Shown here: positions 32,088 to 45,300 of the stretch, in pieces
Layout of the letters: every line of letters starts with the position of its first letter
How positions within the stretch are numbered: the stretch's first letter is position 1
Assembly: GCF_023343835.1 (NCBI RefSeq)
Contig: NC_064471.1
Location: forward strand, 5,693,598 to 5,757,597
Direction of reading: 5' to 3'
DNA: 64,000 nt
Source: Lagopus muta
Taxonomy: Eukaryota > Chordata > Aves > Galliformes > Phasianidae
Notes under the pieces: model-generated
Told to the model about the DNA's origin: nothing
The model's database searches: none
What the model saw: only the letters and a program-made list of their open reading frames with translations
Made by a program: the position numbers and the translations under genes

Positions 32088-32609
32088 GAAGACACTAAAA
32101 AAAAGTGCTGTTTCCAGACAAGCACAGCAACTTCAAAGTTGTTAATGCAACCTCATTTCCCAATCTGATAATTAATGTCATGGACCTAACTTTTTTCTTC
32201 CTGCAAAATTTTGGAGCCTGTTAAATGCTATGTAGCTTCCAACTTCGATGTGCAACAAACAATGAAGGCAGGAATTGGGTTGGTTTGGCTCATCCTTTAA
32301 AGGCCTGCTCTTCCTATGCTTGAGTTTTGCCTGAAAACAGTACTATATTCATGTTTGAAGCATTAATACAACAAAGATTAAGGCGTTCTTAGGATTTCTA
32401 ACTATGGATAGCACTTGCAGATTTAAGGGTTTTTGTTAGGTTTTGTTTTGGTTTTGGCTTTCAGAAGTGTTTTCAGTTTCTGAAGCTCTTAAGTACTTTT
32501 CATGCTTTAACGTTTTCAGCTGAAAGTGTTTGAAGGGCCTCAATTCCAAAACAGCAATTACTATTAACTCTATTTTCAGGTACCTTGGTTTTCCTTTAAG
32601 GTGATTGTT

Positions 32610-32651
<42 letters not shown>

Positions 32652-35600
32652 ATTTTAATATCTATATATATATAGATAGATAGATTATATAGATTATATA
32701 GATATATAGATAAGAATCGCTGTAAAATCTTTCAAGTCTTATACAGCTAATGAGAAAGAGGGGTGAAAAAAAGTACTTACCCTGTGCTCTATTTTTTAAA
32801 GCCAAAATCAGCAGAGGAAATCCTTCAAATGTTGGATTATGGGAATAAAAACAGAACACAACATCCCACAGATGTGAATGCCTCCTCTTCTCGTTCCCAT
32901 GCAGTCTTCCAGGTAAGATGATACAGCAGATGTACACCAGTATTTCTATAAGTTTTACTTGTTGCCTAAATTTGAATACAATGGAAGCTTTTAAATGTAC
33001 GTCTATATGTCTCAGACCTTAATTTTAGTGCTCAGAGCTAAAAGTCTTCCAGTTCACTGTTCATACTGAATAGAGTTGGAAGCAAACACGAGGAAAAGCT
33101 TTCTAATCCCAACTGCAGTCTTTAGAAATATCTTTTCTCTAAAACCGTGGTTTTGAATTAAGGATATGCTTCGATATTGTAGATTTACACTTTGGAAGGC
33201 CTTTGAGTGCTTTCTGCTTTTATGCTTCTCTAATGTTGCTCAGCATTCTTGTATGAAAAATATTTTACAGAATGTCATTATTCTTTCTATGAAGTGAACG
33301 TTTCGAATGCTACTTTTCTGTTATTTGGTTTTGCATTGATTCAGGTTTTCTTTGTATTTGAGCGTGTGGCCTGTTTTAACACAAACTAGGATTTAAGCAG
33401 ATACATGCTTGAACCATGAAAATGAAATGCATGTTTCTAGTTTCTGTAGGTAAGGTTTTTACAGACACTGTACAAATGTGCTAGTATTTAAGAGTTCTCC
33501 AAAGATTACTGCTGCTTGCACACTATTACAGTGTCCTTCCAACTGCAATACAAACTGGTACCAAAAAAAATTATTTAAAAATGGGTCCTGTTAGCTAAAG
33601 CTTCTTGATACATTGGCTGCTGCCTATGGCAAATCACATTATCTTCTATTATGTACATGTTGCTCTTCTGGGTTGAAAAATATTACAAAGCAACTTGAGC
33701 TCTTGTCCTGGCATTACAGCTCTATTATTATTTAACTGTTAGACAGTTGTTAACTGTACCTGCAAACTGAGGCCATGCTTAATAATGATAGGCAGAAGTT
33801 GACATTATCATTTAGATGATGCAAATACCAATAGCTGTAAAATAAGTACTCCAGATCTAAATTTCAGTCATTATTATTGACAATAAATAACAATAAATGG
33901 TTGACGTATTTACGTATTTCTGAAGTACCTAACAGTAAAATTCCCTCACTAAAAGTGTTGGTTTTCCTCTAGCTTAGGCTTCTGTTTCAAATTGTCCTTT
34001 CTCATTTCCTCAGATTATGTGCCTATGGTCATCAGTTCAAAGCAATGAATTCGTACTGAATTGGGTGGCTTGATTGCTGCATGGTCACCCATGTGTGCAG
34101 CTTTAATAAGGCACAAAGCGCACTGCCACAGACTGAGGTCAGAGCACAAACAGCTGATTTCCTTGTTTACTTGGGGCTGGAGTGTCTTATCCTCACTTTT
34201 ATTTGACAGCAAAGAGTTCAGATTTGTTTCATCAGACAGGCTTTGCATTCATCTCAGTTCATTTCTAAAAATGGCAAGCAATTAAGTAAATTAGGTAGCT
34301 GTTGCAGTCTAGTGGTATTTTTAACAGGAAGGCAAGCAATTAAGTGACTAGAGATGCTGGAGTGTTCATCTTCTCCAGCCTGCATTCTTTGTTTACTCTG
34401 GCAAATTGATCTCAGTGTAGGTATATTTACTCATTAGCAAAAATTGCTTAAGTACCCAATGAAATAAACTGTATTGACAGAATGAGTATGTTTGTACTGT
34501 ACTGTAATTTTGTTGGAATGTATGACCAGAAGAAACATCCTGTGTGGAGACTTGATCTTTCTTTAAATGCGTTGTTGCAGAGTAACTCTCCTTAGAGAAC
34601 AGGTTGGAACAGAAGTGCTTGAAGGTGAATGGGTTGTTAATTATTGGCAATAAAGTAAAAACATGATGAATTGAAAGATCCTATTGAATCTACATGTTGT
34701 AGGAACAAAAAATTCCATTTCTGTGGATGTATGCATAAAAAGCAAGGTAGGTACCATTCGGGTACCTACAAGTATCTTTCATTTTGAATGTATATGAATA
34801 TACTCTAAAATGGTATGGTGCATCGAAGAGCGCAAGTAACACTGAAAAGATAGTTTACAAAATACTTCTAAAGAAAGCATTTGACTTGAAAGAAATAAGA
34901 GGTAGTGTAAGCTTATGCAGCTCACGTGTATGGTTTTTCTCCAAATCCATTTGCAAGATGGTTATTGCTAATAGCTTTCTTATGACTTCTAAAACTAGTA
35001 TAGTATTTCTCTGAACTCGAGAAAAGGGACAGATTTATTTTTTAACTAATCTATGTGGGTTCATCCTCTGTTTGTTTTTTCCTGGTGTCCTGGTGCTGGT
35101 GGTGGCGGGCAGAGCAGCCATGATAGCATAAAATGCTCTGGTTGTGTCTTAGTCCCCATAAGCCACTGCAGTCAGCTAGGTGGAATGCTTGACAGAACTT
35201 AATATTCCTGGTTAAATGTCTGGATAGTCTGACTTCCTCACAAAGTGAAGCATCTCAATATGGAGACTTGACATTGCCATGTCATGGCTCTACAAGCATG
35301 TTCAGCAGTGTAATCAGAGGCACAATTCTTTCACAAGAACAGTTTGATTCTATTCAAGGGTGGTGTCAACAGGTTACTGTAGGTAGCAAGACTGTGTGTG
35401 TGTGCGCGCGCATGCTTGGTAGTGTTCCTAATACGCTTCTTCTCTATAGTGAGATAATCCTGAAATTTTACTAGCTATCAATAAAGACACTCAATTGCTA
35501 ACTAGGAAAGCTTTTACCTTACTGCTGGAAGTCATTCTTTGTTTTGTTAGATAATTGTGTATCTCAACGGTGTGATTTAAGTAAATATCTACTATTGTCG

Positions 35601-38600
35601 GTTTTCATAGGAAGACATAAGGCATTGCAGCATTGGATTAGTTGTTCATTTAACAATGAATGGCCTTTTTCCACAGAAGTGACTTGATGCTTGAGGTTGT
35701 GAGGGGGAATATGTCATTTATACAAATGTGTGTGTGGGAAATAATAAAAATAAGTTGTTTAATCTTAATACTACATTCTGCACGTGACACTTAAATGGGA
35801 TAATGCTGTCAGGAGCTACATTGATACAACATAACTGAAAGTTTCAAGTTTAAACTAATGAGTATTGCTTTAAGCTAAGTAAATTCAGAGCCGTACACTT
35901 CTTAAATTTAAAGGGGGGATTTTAGGTACTTTGTCTACCTGTGGTCCTTATTAGCAGTTCTGGCATCTCTAAGAAATCAGTACAAACTAGTCAGCCCGTA
36001 CTGTAAGTAATTGCTTATGTCAATTTGCAGCTATTTCCTTTATTTACACAACACTGAAAGGGTTCTGTTGATGAATGAAGAAACAGGGAGGATTGTGCTT
36101 TGGGGCATTTCCTGTATCTTTTGGATTTTTATAAAAGCTTGAGTCATAGAACATGATTTGGCTGTCACTCCACCTTTCTCTAGTTGACTAATGGTTGTTA
36201 ACTGTATATTGTTAGAGTGTTACCAGCCTGGAATAGCTCCTTGACAATAAAAAATACAGAGAAATGGCTTTTCTCTCTTGTTCTATGTTGATCTCACTAA
36301 AATGGTACAATGGGTCTTGATTGTATTGTTTGATGCAGAAATATTTATATTTGGTATAGACTTGTTTACTCCCCCACAGTGCAATGTGACAGAAAATATG
36401 AAGGGCAAAGAGGGGTAGGTTGGGAAACCATGTGGTTCAAAATAAAGGCAGTCGAAGGGGGACAGAAAAAGTTACTGCTCTGGAAAAATGCAACCAGTTC
36501 TGTCACTGGGTAAGATGTTCCATGGAATATATCACTATTTGGGTGAGGTCTGCTCTCTGAGTCGTGTCCCCTCCTAGCTTCTTGCCCACTCAAGCTGGCT
36601 GGAGTTGGAGCAAGGGCTGACTGAGCAATGGAGAAGGCTTTCATGCTTTGTCAGTACTACTCAACAATATGAAAACATTAGTGTTCAACTGTCCTAAATC
36701 TGAAAGACAGCAACATAAGAGCTTGTACGAAGAAAGTTTACTACTTCTCAGCCAGATACAGTATACAACCATACTCAAATTTTTTTTTTTTTTCCTACCT
36801 GAAGCAGGTGAACTTGAGGAGTCAGAAATGATGTTCCACTAGGACAGATTGCCTGTTGATGAGTATGGAAAGGCTTAACTTAGAATGCAAAAGGATTCCA
36901 ATGAGAATTTCTGGTGATGTTAGAGTAATAAGACGCTGCATAGTGGTCAACTAACTTTTTTTTTTTTTTTTTTTGCCTTGTAGATTTACTTAAGACAGCA
37001 AGACAAGATAGCTAGCATTAGTCAAAATGTTTGCATCGCCAAAATGTCCCTCATTGACCTCGCAGGATCTGAACGTGCCAGTGCTACAAATGCTAAGGGA
37101 GCTCGTTTTAGAGAAGGAGCAAACATTAACCGCTCCCTGCTAGCTCTTGGAAATATCTTTAATGCCTTGGCAGATCCTAAGGTACGTGGTGCTTTCCCAA
37201 ACCGTCTTCGACTTCTAGTCTTGTGGAAATGTTTTTGTACATGATAAGCATTAAGTGTTGCATCTTTTTGACTCTTATTGTTTGTTTGTAACTTCCTCAT
37301 TGCCTGTCACCATGGAGTATATCAGAAAATGTATGTAATAGGGCCTTTATTCTCTTAAGAAATAGAGCCTCTGTAGACTCTGCTGAGGGGTGGGATAGGG
37401 AGGGAGTTGTTTTGTTAACTTTTTAGTTACTGAATCATCTGATGTAGCTTAATTTTAGCCACGTGAGCTTTGTTGCTGACAGTAACTTCCATATGAAAGA
37501 GAAACAATGTGTTTTAAGTATCCTAATTTCATATCTGATTATATCGATGATTGGAATCATTATCCCATGGATTGCCTTAAGGTTTACTTAGATAAACTAA
37601 AGGTTTAGGATTTTCCTTCACAAGAAGAGTGTTGAATGAAAATGTCCTATACTGTGTTGCTTAAAATCAGAGCAGAAATCCTAAGGTTTTAAACTGTTAC
37701 AACAGTTAGGGATTCTGCCCATCATCACAGAATCGCAGAATGGCCAGGGTTGGAAGGGACCTCAAGGATCATGAATCTCCAACCCCCTGCCACACGCAGG
37801 GCCACCAACCTCCACATTTCATAGCAGCCCAGGCTGCCCGGAGCCCCATCCAACCTGGCCTTAAACACCTCCAGGGATGGATGGGGCATCACAGCCTCTC
37901 TGGGCAGCTGTTCCAGCACCTCACCACTCTCATAGCAAAGAACTTCCCCCGTTATCAACCATGTATGAGTCTATTAGGTTTGGTGACGTGCATCTGAACT
38001 GTTTCTTGTTTGTTTGTTTGTTTTTTTCTTACCTCCTAATTCTTTCCATTTTGTGAAACACACGTTTTGCACAGTAACAGAAATTAATGGATAACTTTCT
38101 AACCAGTTCATCATCATAATGGAGATTCATTTGAGAATTCTTTTTATTGATTTGGTAAAAGGGCAGTATGTTTTGTACATGGAGACCACCTTACTAATCT
38201 TCAACTTTTAAAGTGAAAAATCAGAAGTATCCTTTTGTAGAAGGAAAAAAGAATAGCTACTTTCTGTAATGTGTTTTTGGAGAAACTTATTTCCTTTCTT
38301 TCCACCTCAGTTTGTGGTTAAACTCATAGACATCATCTGATTGAATGTGTGTTGTACTGTCAATGGCATGAGAACTTCAAATAAATGTTGAAAAGCAGAA
38401 TTGAAATGATACAATTATTTATCAACTGCTTTTCAACAAGATGCTGTTTTTTGTGCATCAGGAAAAGCTTTCATGGACATGCTTGCTTTCCTGTTTCTTC
38501 TGTAATTACTTTTTTTTTTTTTTGTCTTTCTGTATATTTGACTTGATTATTGCAATCCATTTCTCCCCTCCTATTTTTTTTTTTTGTCAAGATTGCTTCC

Positions 38601-39322
38601 CTAAAGTATTTCATACTGCTGCTAATGTTCCCACCTGTCTTTAAAGAATACTTTCCTTTCTAGTGTTGTCATCGTACCTTGTATATGTCCAAACCTGTCT
38701 TGTCATTAAATCTCTTACTAGAGATTGTTGCTGTGTACTTATTTCCTGCATTGCCTGGGAGGGCCTTGCATTTCCATATCTACTTTTCTAGTGAATGCTA
38801 CGTTCTCATCTTTGTTTCTCTTATCTTCTGGCTATAAACTGACTTTCAAATAGGCCAGTCAGAATCGTTGTATTTCCTTTGATCTTTTCAAAGTATTATC
38901 CTGTTTCAACAAGCTTTTTTTATTTTTAAGCTTTGTCCCTATTCTAGTATTTTGTTGGGTGGGGTCTGTAAGGTATATTTGCTCTGTATGCAAGATGTTA
39001 CCTGTTAGGTACAAATGTCCAATAGAAAAAAGTATAGGTATTTAATAAAACAGTTTTAAGATAATTGTAACAATGGATGTAGTTAAGGTACTATAAGGTA
39101 CTTTTAAGGTACTACGTAGGTAAGGATACTATATATAATACTTCCCTTCAGTTACTTTCCATTATAGTCATACGAGGCAGAAAAACAAGAATCAGAGTGT
39201 GTCTTCATTACTCCTATGGATAGGGAATGAATTTGTTGTCTAGTCAACACGATATTTTCAAGAAAATAAACTGCCTCCTTTCTCATCTCCAGAATAATAT
39301 CCTGCACTGAAAATTTGATATT

Positions 39323-39362
<40 letters not shown>

Positions 39363-42300
39363 CAGGAAAGCTTTATTCCCTATTCAGGAATGGCTGCCAA
39401 AAATACAACTTTACTTACACAGAGCTACTTCTAAATTTAAAGGGGTTTAATGAATTTTGTTTGTTTTTTACCCTATTGAGTGTTTGCTGGTTCAGTTATT
39501 TGTGAGGACTGTTAGCAGAGATTTGAAGAGCAGGGTAGTATGCCCTTCTAGTCAGTAGTAAGTTGTTAAATCTCAACTGATCAGTTAAGGGGGTTGCCCT
39601 ATCAGGCTTTCCTGCCTTTGGCTACAAATGTTCTCTACCTTGCTGGCTGCAGGGTCTTGTTTCCCAGATCACGAAATGCCTTTTTTGTTTTGGGTTCTAT
39701 ATCCCAGTGTTTATTTTGAAGGGGGAGACAAGGTGTGCATTATGGATTTGATTGGTCTTTTGTGCTCTTTCGCCCACCTTGTTTGTGGCAGTAAATTATT
39801 CTCTTGATCTGGCTCAGCAGCTCAAGGGAAATGGCATGAACAGTTGTGTGAGAGAGGGACAAAACAGTCTGAATTTTTGCCAAACTCAAATCCACAGCTT
39901 GCACCTCTTGGTCAGCTAGCAATTTCTCCTTTCAAATAGGGTAAATGATCAAAGCTTTTATTTCCTGTTACGCTGCCTGGCAAAGCTGCAGACTTCCCCT
40001 GCCGTCTTGTTGGGGTAAAAGGCAGAATTTAGAACCTGTACCATTTTATATAAGTAAGATAATTCACGTTGACGTATTCAGTATGGGATTGGGGTACTAA
40101 TTGCTTCTGTACTATGAGATGGAGAGTGTAAATGTAATGAAGGAACAAGCTTTACTGAGCAAACTCAGGCAGCTGAGTTGCTTGGAGAGGTGGTTGAGTC
40201 AATATCATTGCAGGTAATCAAAACTCAACTGGACAAAATTCTTGGCAGCTTGCTGTAGCTGAGAATGCTTTGAGTAGAGGGATCTCGAAAGGGACTTCAA
40301 CCTCAATCACTCTGAACTGAAATGGTTTGCATAGCCTACTTTTTTATGTTAGTTGCTCACACCATAAGAATTTTTGTTATATTTTCGGACATTGGGAAGT
40401 AACCTGAGCAACAATTCTGCTATAGGGGTATTAAACAATTCTGAGAGGTTTAAAGCAGATTGTAAATGTGATTTTGAGGAAGTTGATTTATGTAAAAGAG
40501 ATATTGTAAGTCTATTTGTCATGTTTGGTGGTATTCCTGAAAGGGTAAGCAAACACTGAAGCATATGTAAAGTACAGCTGCTTAATACATAACAATGTTT
40601 TCTTTATAGAGCAAGAAACAGCACATTCCTTATCGAAACAGCAAGCTCACTCGTTTGTTGAAAGATTCCCTTGGAGGAAATTGCCGAACAATAATGGTAG
40701 CTGCTGTTAGTCCATCCTTTATGTTTTATGATGATACCTATAATACTCTTAAATATGCAAACCGAGCAAAGGATATCAAGTCTTCCGTGAGTATATTGGC
40801 ATTTACTGATCTTCTGTCAAAGTGTAGTAATATCTTCTTAGGAGAAGGGTTATTTCTTTCAGAGGACTATTTTCAATTTACTTACCTGTTTTTCCTCAAC
40901 ATTCTTTTGTTGTCTCTTCTTTCTTCATCTTGGTGTTTGTTACTGAGAGTGAGCTGAAAAGATTTTGTCTTCTGAGCCTCAGATTTAGAAATAATCTTCA
41001 ATTGGTGAAATCCACAGCCAGTTTCAGTGTCTTACCATTCTGTATTCAGAGCTCAGTAAAGCACATGAAAGAAGTATCTGAACAGTTGTGCTCGAGCCAG
41101 TCCAGCTCTGTCACAAGTAGGATTCAACTGGAGCTGACAATCTGAATGAGCTTCTATTGACAAGTGGAAATCCGTTGTGGCTTCCTGTCTTCTGCTCTGT
41201 AGTATCTATTTAGACTGTTGTGATTTTTTTTTTTTAAGTGACTTTTTAATAATCCTTTGTACTGTGATACCAAAATTTCTTTTACATACTATGGAATTTT
41301 ACTGTAATTTCCACTTTTGCATAGTTTTTTATTTTTAATATTTATTGCTGTTGTAAGGAAAACTATATGCAGCAGATGACATCAAAAGCTAAAAAGTTCA
41401 TTTTTGTGGCCAAGCCAGAAATATATTCATCCCTTTCCTCAGAGTATAGTGCAAATGTAATTATGTAGTACTTAAACACAGTCTGTTTTTATGCAGGGAA
41501 ATTAAAAAAAATCTCCTTCATGAGTTATAATTTGTTTCATTTCTTTAACAGTTGAAGAGTAATGTTGTTAGTTTGGACAGCCACATAAGCCAATATGTTA
41601 AAATCTGCAATGAACAGAAGAAAGAGGTACGTTATGACAACATTTTAACAATAGATTATATAACTGCTACAAGCTTGAATTTTAAAATAAAGTTAATGTG
41701 ATTGCACCTACAGGGCAAATATTGTCCTAATAATTCTGTGTTAAGTTAAGGAATGTTCTTTTTTTTCAAAAAGGATATCACTTAGTGCTATTTGTAAATG
41801 TGTTGAGACAAATGCACAGAAGGATGGTTTCAAAAATCAAGGGAAAAAATCCAGCTAAAAGGTACCTCTTTTGTTTAAGATCATGATGCTGAAGGAGAAA
41901 TTGCGAACATACGAAGAAAAAGCAAGCATCCATCGAAGCCAGGATTCTTCTGTAATTTCAAACCATCAGCAAGTGGAAATACAAAGGTAAATTGATCACA
42001 TGAAGATTTTTTTCTTCAAGACTGGGGTTTTCCTGATTATAAATAATAAATATGTAGTAAAATAATGTGTAAGCAATATAAAATAGATAATAATAAAATA
42101 ATAAAAATATCTGTAGAGTGAAACTACTCTTTCAGTGTTGGTTTTGTAACTCCTAACATTGTTTTACATAGAGTAGTGCAGTACTGCCACTCCTGTTCAG
42201 AAAAGCTGAAAAGGTGAATTCAGAAGGCAACAAGTACTTGAGGAAGTGTACTTGAGGAAGTATTTTAACTTACTAGGCAAACTATTCAACAAAATCCTGT

Positions 42301-45300
42301 GAGATAATCATGTAGCCTGACCATCAAGAAGCTGATATGACTCACTGACATCATGAATTAGATCTATGGTGAAGGTCTTATATCTATAACTACTTTCTTG
42401 TGAAGTGTTTGCTGATAATACTTCTGTCATGTAGATATTATGGTGTGGATTATATTGATACCCATAAAATTTTTGTTTAACTGCTGGTACCAAGAATTTT
42501 TGTATGTATGATAGGAGATGGAATCTAACTGGAGTTATGAGCTTTGAGAAGTAAGCATATGATTATTAAAATGTTTCCGTGATGGGATTTGTTAAGCTTA
42601 TCTTTGCCTTCGTTACTGAAATGAAGCTATTTCATTGAGAAGTTAGGTATTTTTGTCCCAAAGCTACCAGTAGTCTTCTGTATAACTGTGCATATGAAAT
42701 TGTACCACTGGCAATACAAAAGATGTTTAGGACAAATGTTCTCCTAGAAGCTCCTGTTACTCTGTAGGAGTAACAAGTTCATTCTGAGTACCAAAACCTA
42801 AAGACTTTGAGGGGGAGGAAAATAGCAACTTTCTTCAATCTCAGATGTATAAACTACTATATTGTATTAACTACCATATTATAACCTCAGTTTTGAGATA
42901 AAATTTACATTTCCTTTTCTCTTGAGTCTTACTCTATTTTGAGCCTATACTTAGCAATGTTGCTGTGAAGTTATTTTACCTTGCCTTTAGTTTGGATCTT
43001 ATTTTCTTATTGTATTAGTGAAAGAACCAACACCTGCAAGTGATGTCTTGCTAAAAACTTTTTAGAACTTGTGTGCACATATGTATAAAAAAATGTATGT
43101 TTGCAGACCTGGTAGTGTCCTACTATACAAAAATGAGATGACATTAGTGAAATATTTTCAACTTACAAACAAGATCTGTCCTGAGCATTTTGTCTGTGTG
43201 GGTAGCACAGAGCTGGCTTAGGGTTGTTCACCGAGGTGTTGTTATTCACAGTGAAAAATCACTTCATCTGCTAATAAGATATAACTAACAACTGCCAGCC
43301 AGATAATCAATAGGAGGGAAAAAAAGGCTGGGGGAGGGATGGGGTAGAGAAGGAATAAATCGAGCAACTATTAAGTATACGTAGGCTGCACAGGAGGACA
43401 GAAAAAGAATGATAAATGTAACAGTATAGGTTAGTGTTGCATTTGAGTGCTGTGTAATAAAATAACACAATATGCTTTAGGAAAGGGAAAAGCGTAATAG
43501 AAAGCTTTGTGATAAATCACTGTGGAGTAATCTTGTGGGGTGATGCAAGCCCATTCTGTAGGACTTGGAAAACTAGACAGTCCTAGAGTAAGAGAGAACA
43601 GTTATTTTTTGTTAATGGGAAACTGATCTTCGTAACCTAAAAAATGGGAAAATAACTTTCTTGTAAGGTATTATAGCTTTTAAGTTATATTATCAATAAA
43701 CTGGTTAAGCCTAGACTAGTAGAGATAGTATGTTTCTGGGAGAGGTATAGTAGAGTTTCTGTAAGGTTCGGTTTGTAGATTCTAGGAACATGTTATCGAA
43801 TGGAAATTGATACTCTACTGCATATTAAAAAAATAACAAATCTATATGCAAGTTCTAATGCTGTTGTTTCTGCTCACCGCCAGGTTAACTGTTTTACCAG
43901 TAACCTTTCAGGGTGAGGAACAGAGGGACGTATGAATGCCAGCTTTCAGCAAAGCCACTTAATTTGTTTTTGTGGGCTGACAATGTAGAATGCGTAAATG
44001 ACAGCAGATGCTGTTATGGCTGACAATTATTTCATCAGTAGTACCCTTCCTGTGCGATTTGGATGGCAGGAACTGGAATTATTCTTTCACATGGAAACTC
44101 AGTCACATTAGTAGGCTGTTCTTTCCTATTGCTTTTAGATTTGTCAACCTTCAAGATGACTTCATGATGTTCCTACCGATCTTTCTGGTGTGACAAGAGA
44201 ATACTTAAGATATTTATATGTATTTGTTACACAAGTCAGTATATCTATACCTTGAGAAGGTTAGGTTTTGGTTTGAAAGTCTCACTGGGTCTGTCCCTTC
44301 ATATCTCATCATATATTCATATCTCATCATATATTCCCGACATTTATCCACCTACTTAGTTCAGTTAATACTTTCACTGGCCTCTTGAATGTGTTTTCTA
44401 CCTGGGAAAACCTTCTGAGATAACAGTAAAAATCCATTTCTTCAAATTGCAGAAATTTGAAAATGTTTACTAAAGTAGTACCCAACAGGATTTCATGGGA
44501 ATTGAGCTAGTATTAAAATCTTCCACACTCTTAGGGCAGACTTGACTGTTTAGCAACAGATTAGGATCTTGGAGATTTTTCAAGGAAAGGAGGTAATTTT
44601 GTTACATTTGTTTGGCTAAACCTAAGCTTGTGAAGGTTCATTGTGTATGTGTTTTTTATCTGCTGAAGGAGAAGAAATTTATTATATATTGTTTAGAGAT
44701 GTATTGTTAGCATCAAGTGTCTGGATCAAAACCAAAGAAATTACAGCTGTTAGGTATCTTTGGCTGTGCTTGTGAAACCTCTTCAGAAAATAGTTAAGAA
44801 ATTGTGTAGGGGGAAATGCTTTTACTTACTGGATATTGGCTGTCTCTTCATTCATCATAAAGTACAAGTTTGATATTTTATTGGAAAGAGATGGTAAAGT
44901 GTCATTCTTATCTGCAAAACGTTAGCAGTTTGGACGAGTTCCTTATTTAACTGTAAGTTTAAGGGGTCATTTAATGGATTACTTTGTCCTGTCTAAATAT
45001 TACCACTTTTCTACCGTGGCATATATACTACAGTTCTGTGAAGAACATTCTTTGTTTATCTATATTCTTCTCTCTTCTATCTAAATCAGGGTTTTGACTG
45101 CTATGGCTACACCAATTCACAGATCCCTAAATTAAGGGTATTTGAAAAATTTTATTAAAGCATACTAAGTAATAGTATTGCATGATGAGGATTTTGAGGC
45201 TAAGCCTCAAAAAAAAAACAACCAACAAAGATATCTTCCAGTGTGATCTGAAAGGGGTTTAGGCTCACTTAATTACTCTTCTTGCTCTTTCAAACCTAGA

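Larger units (their letters stand above)
37182..40609 (+). other. KIF18A intron 6
   Basis: 3.4 kb with a minus-strand CR1 (37721-37950), a GTTT repeat near 38007-38024, a TA repeat at 39325-39355 and a possible old CR1 piece (40180-40330). No additional exon is seen. Confidence 0.7.

Noticed and set aside
44299-44334. 18-bp tandem duplication as a possible array
   Set aside because: Only two copies; ordinary replication slippage, not CRISPR or satellite.
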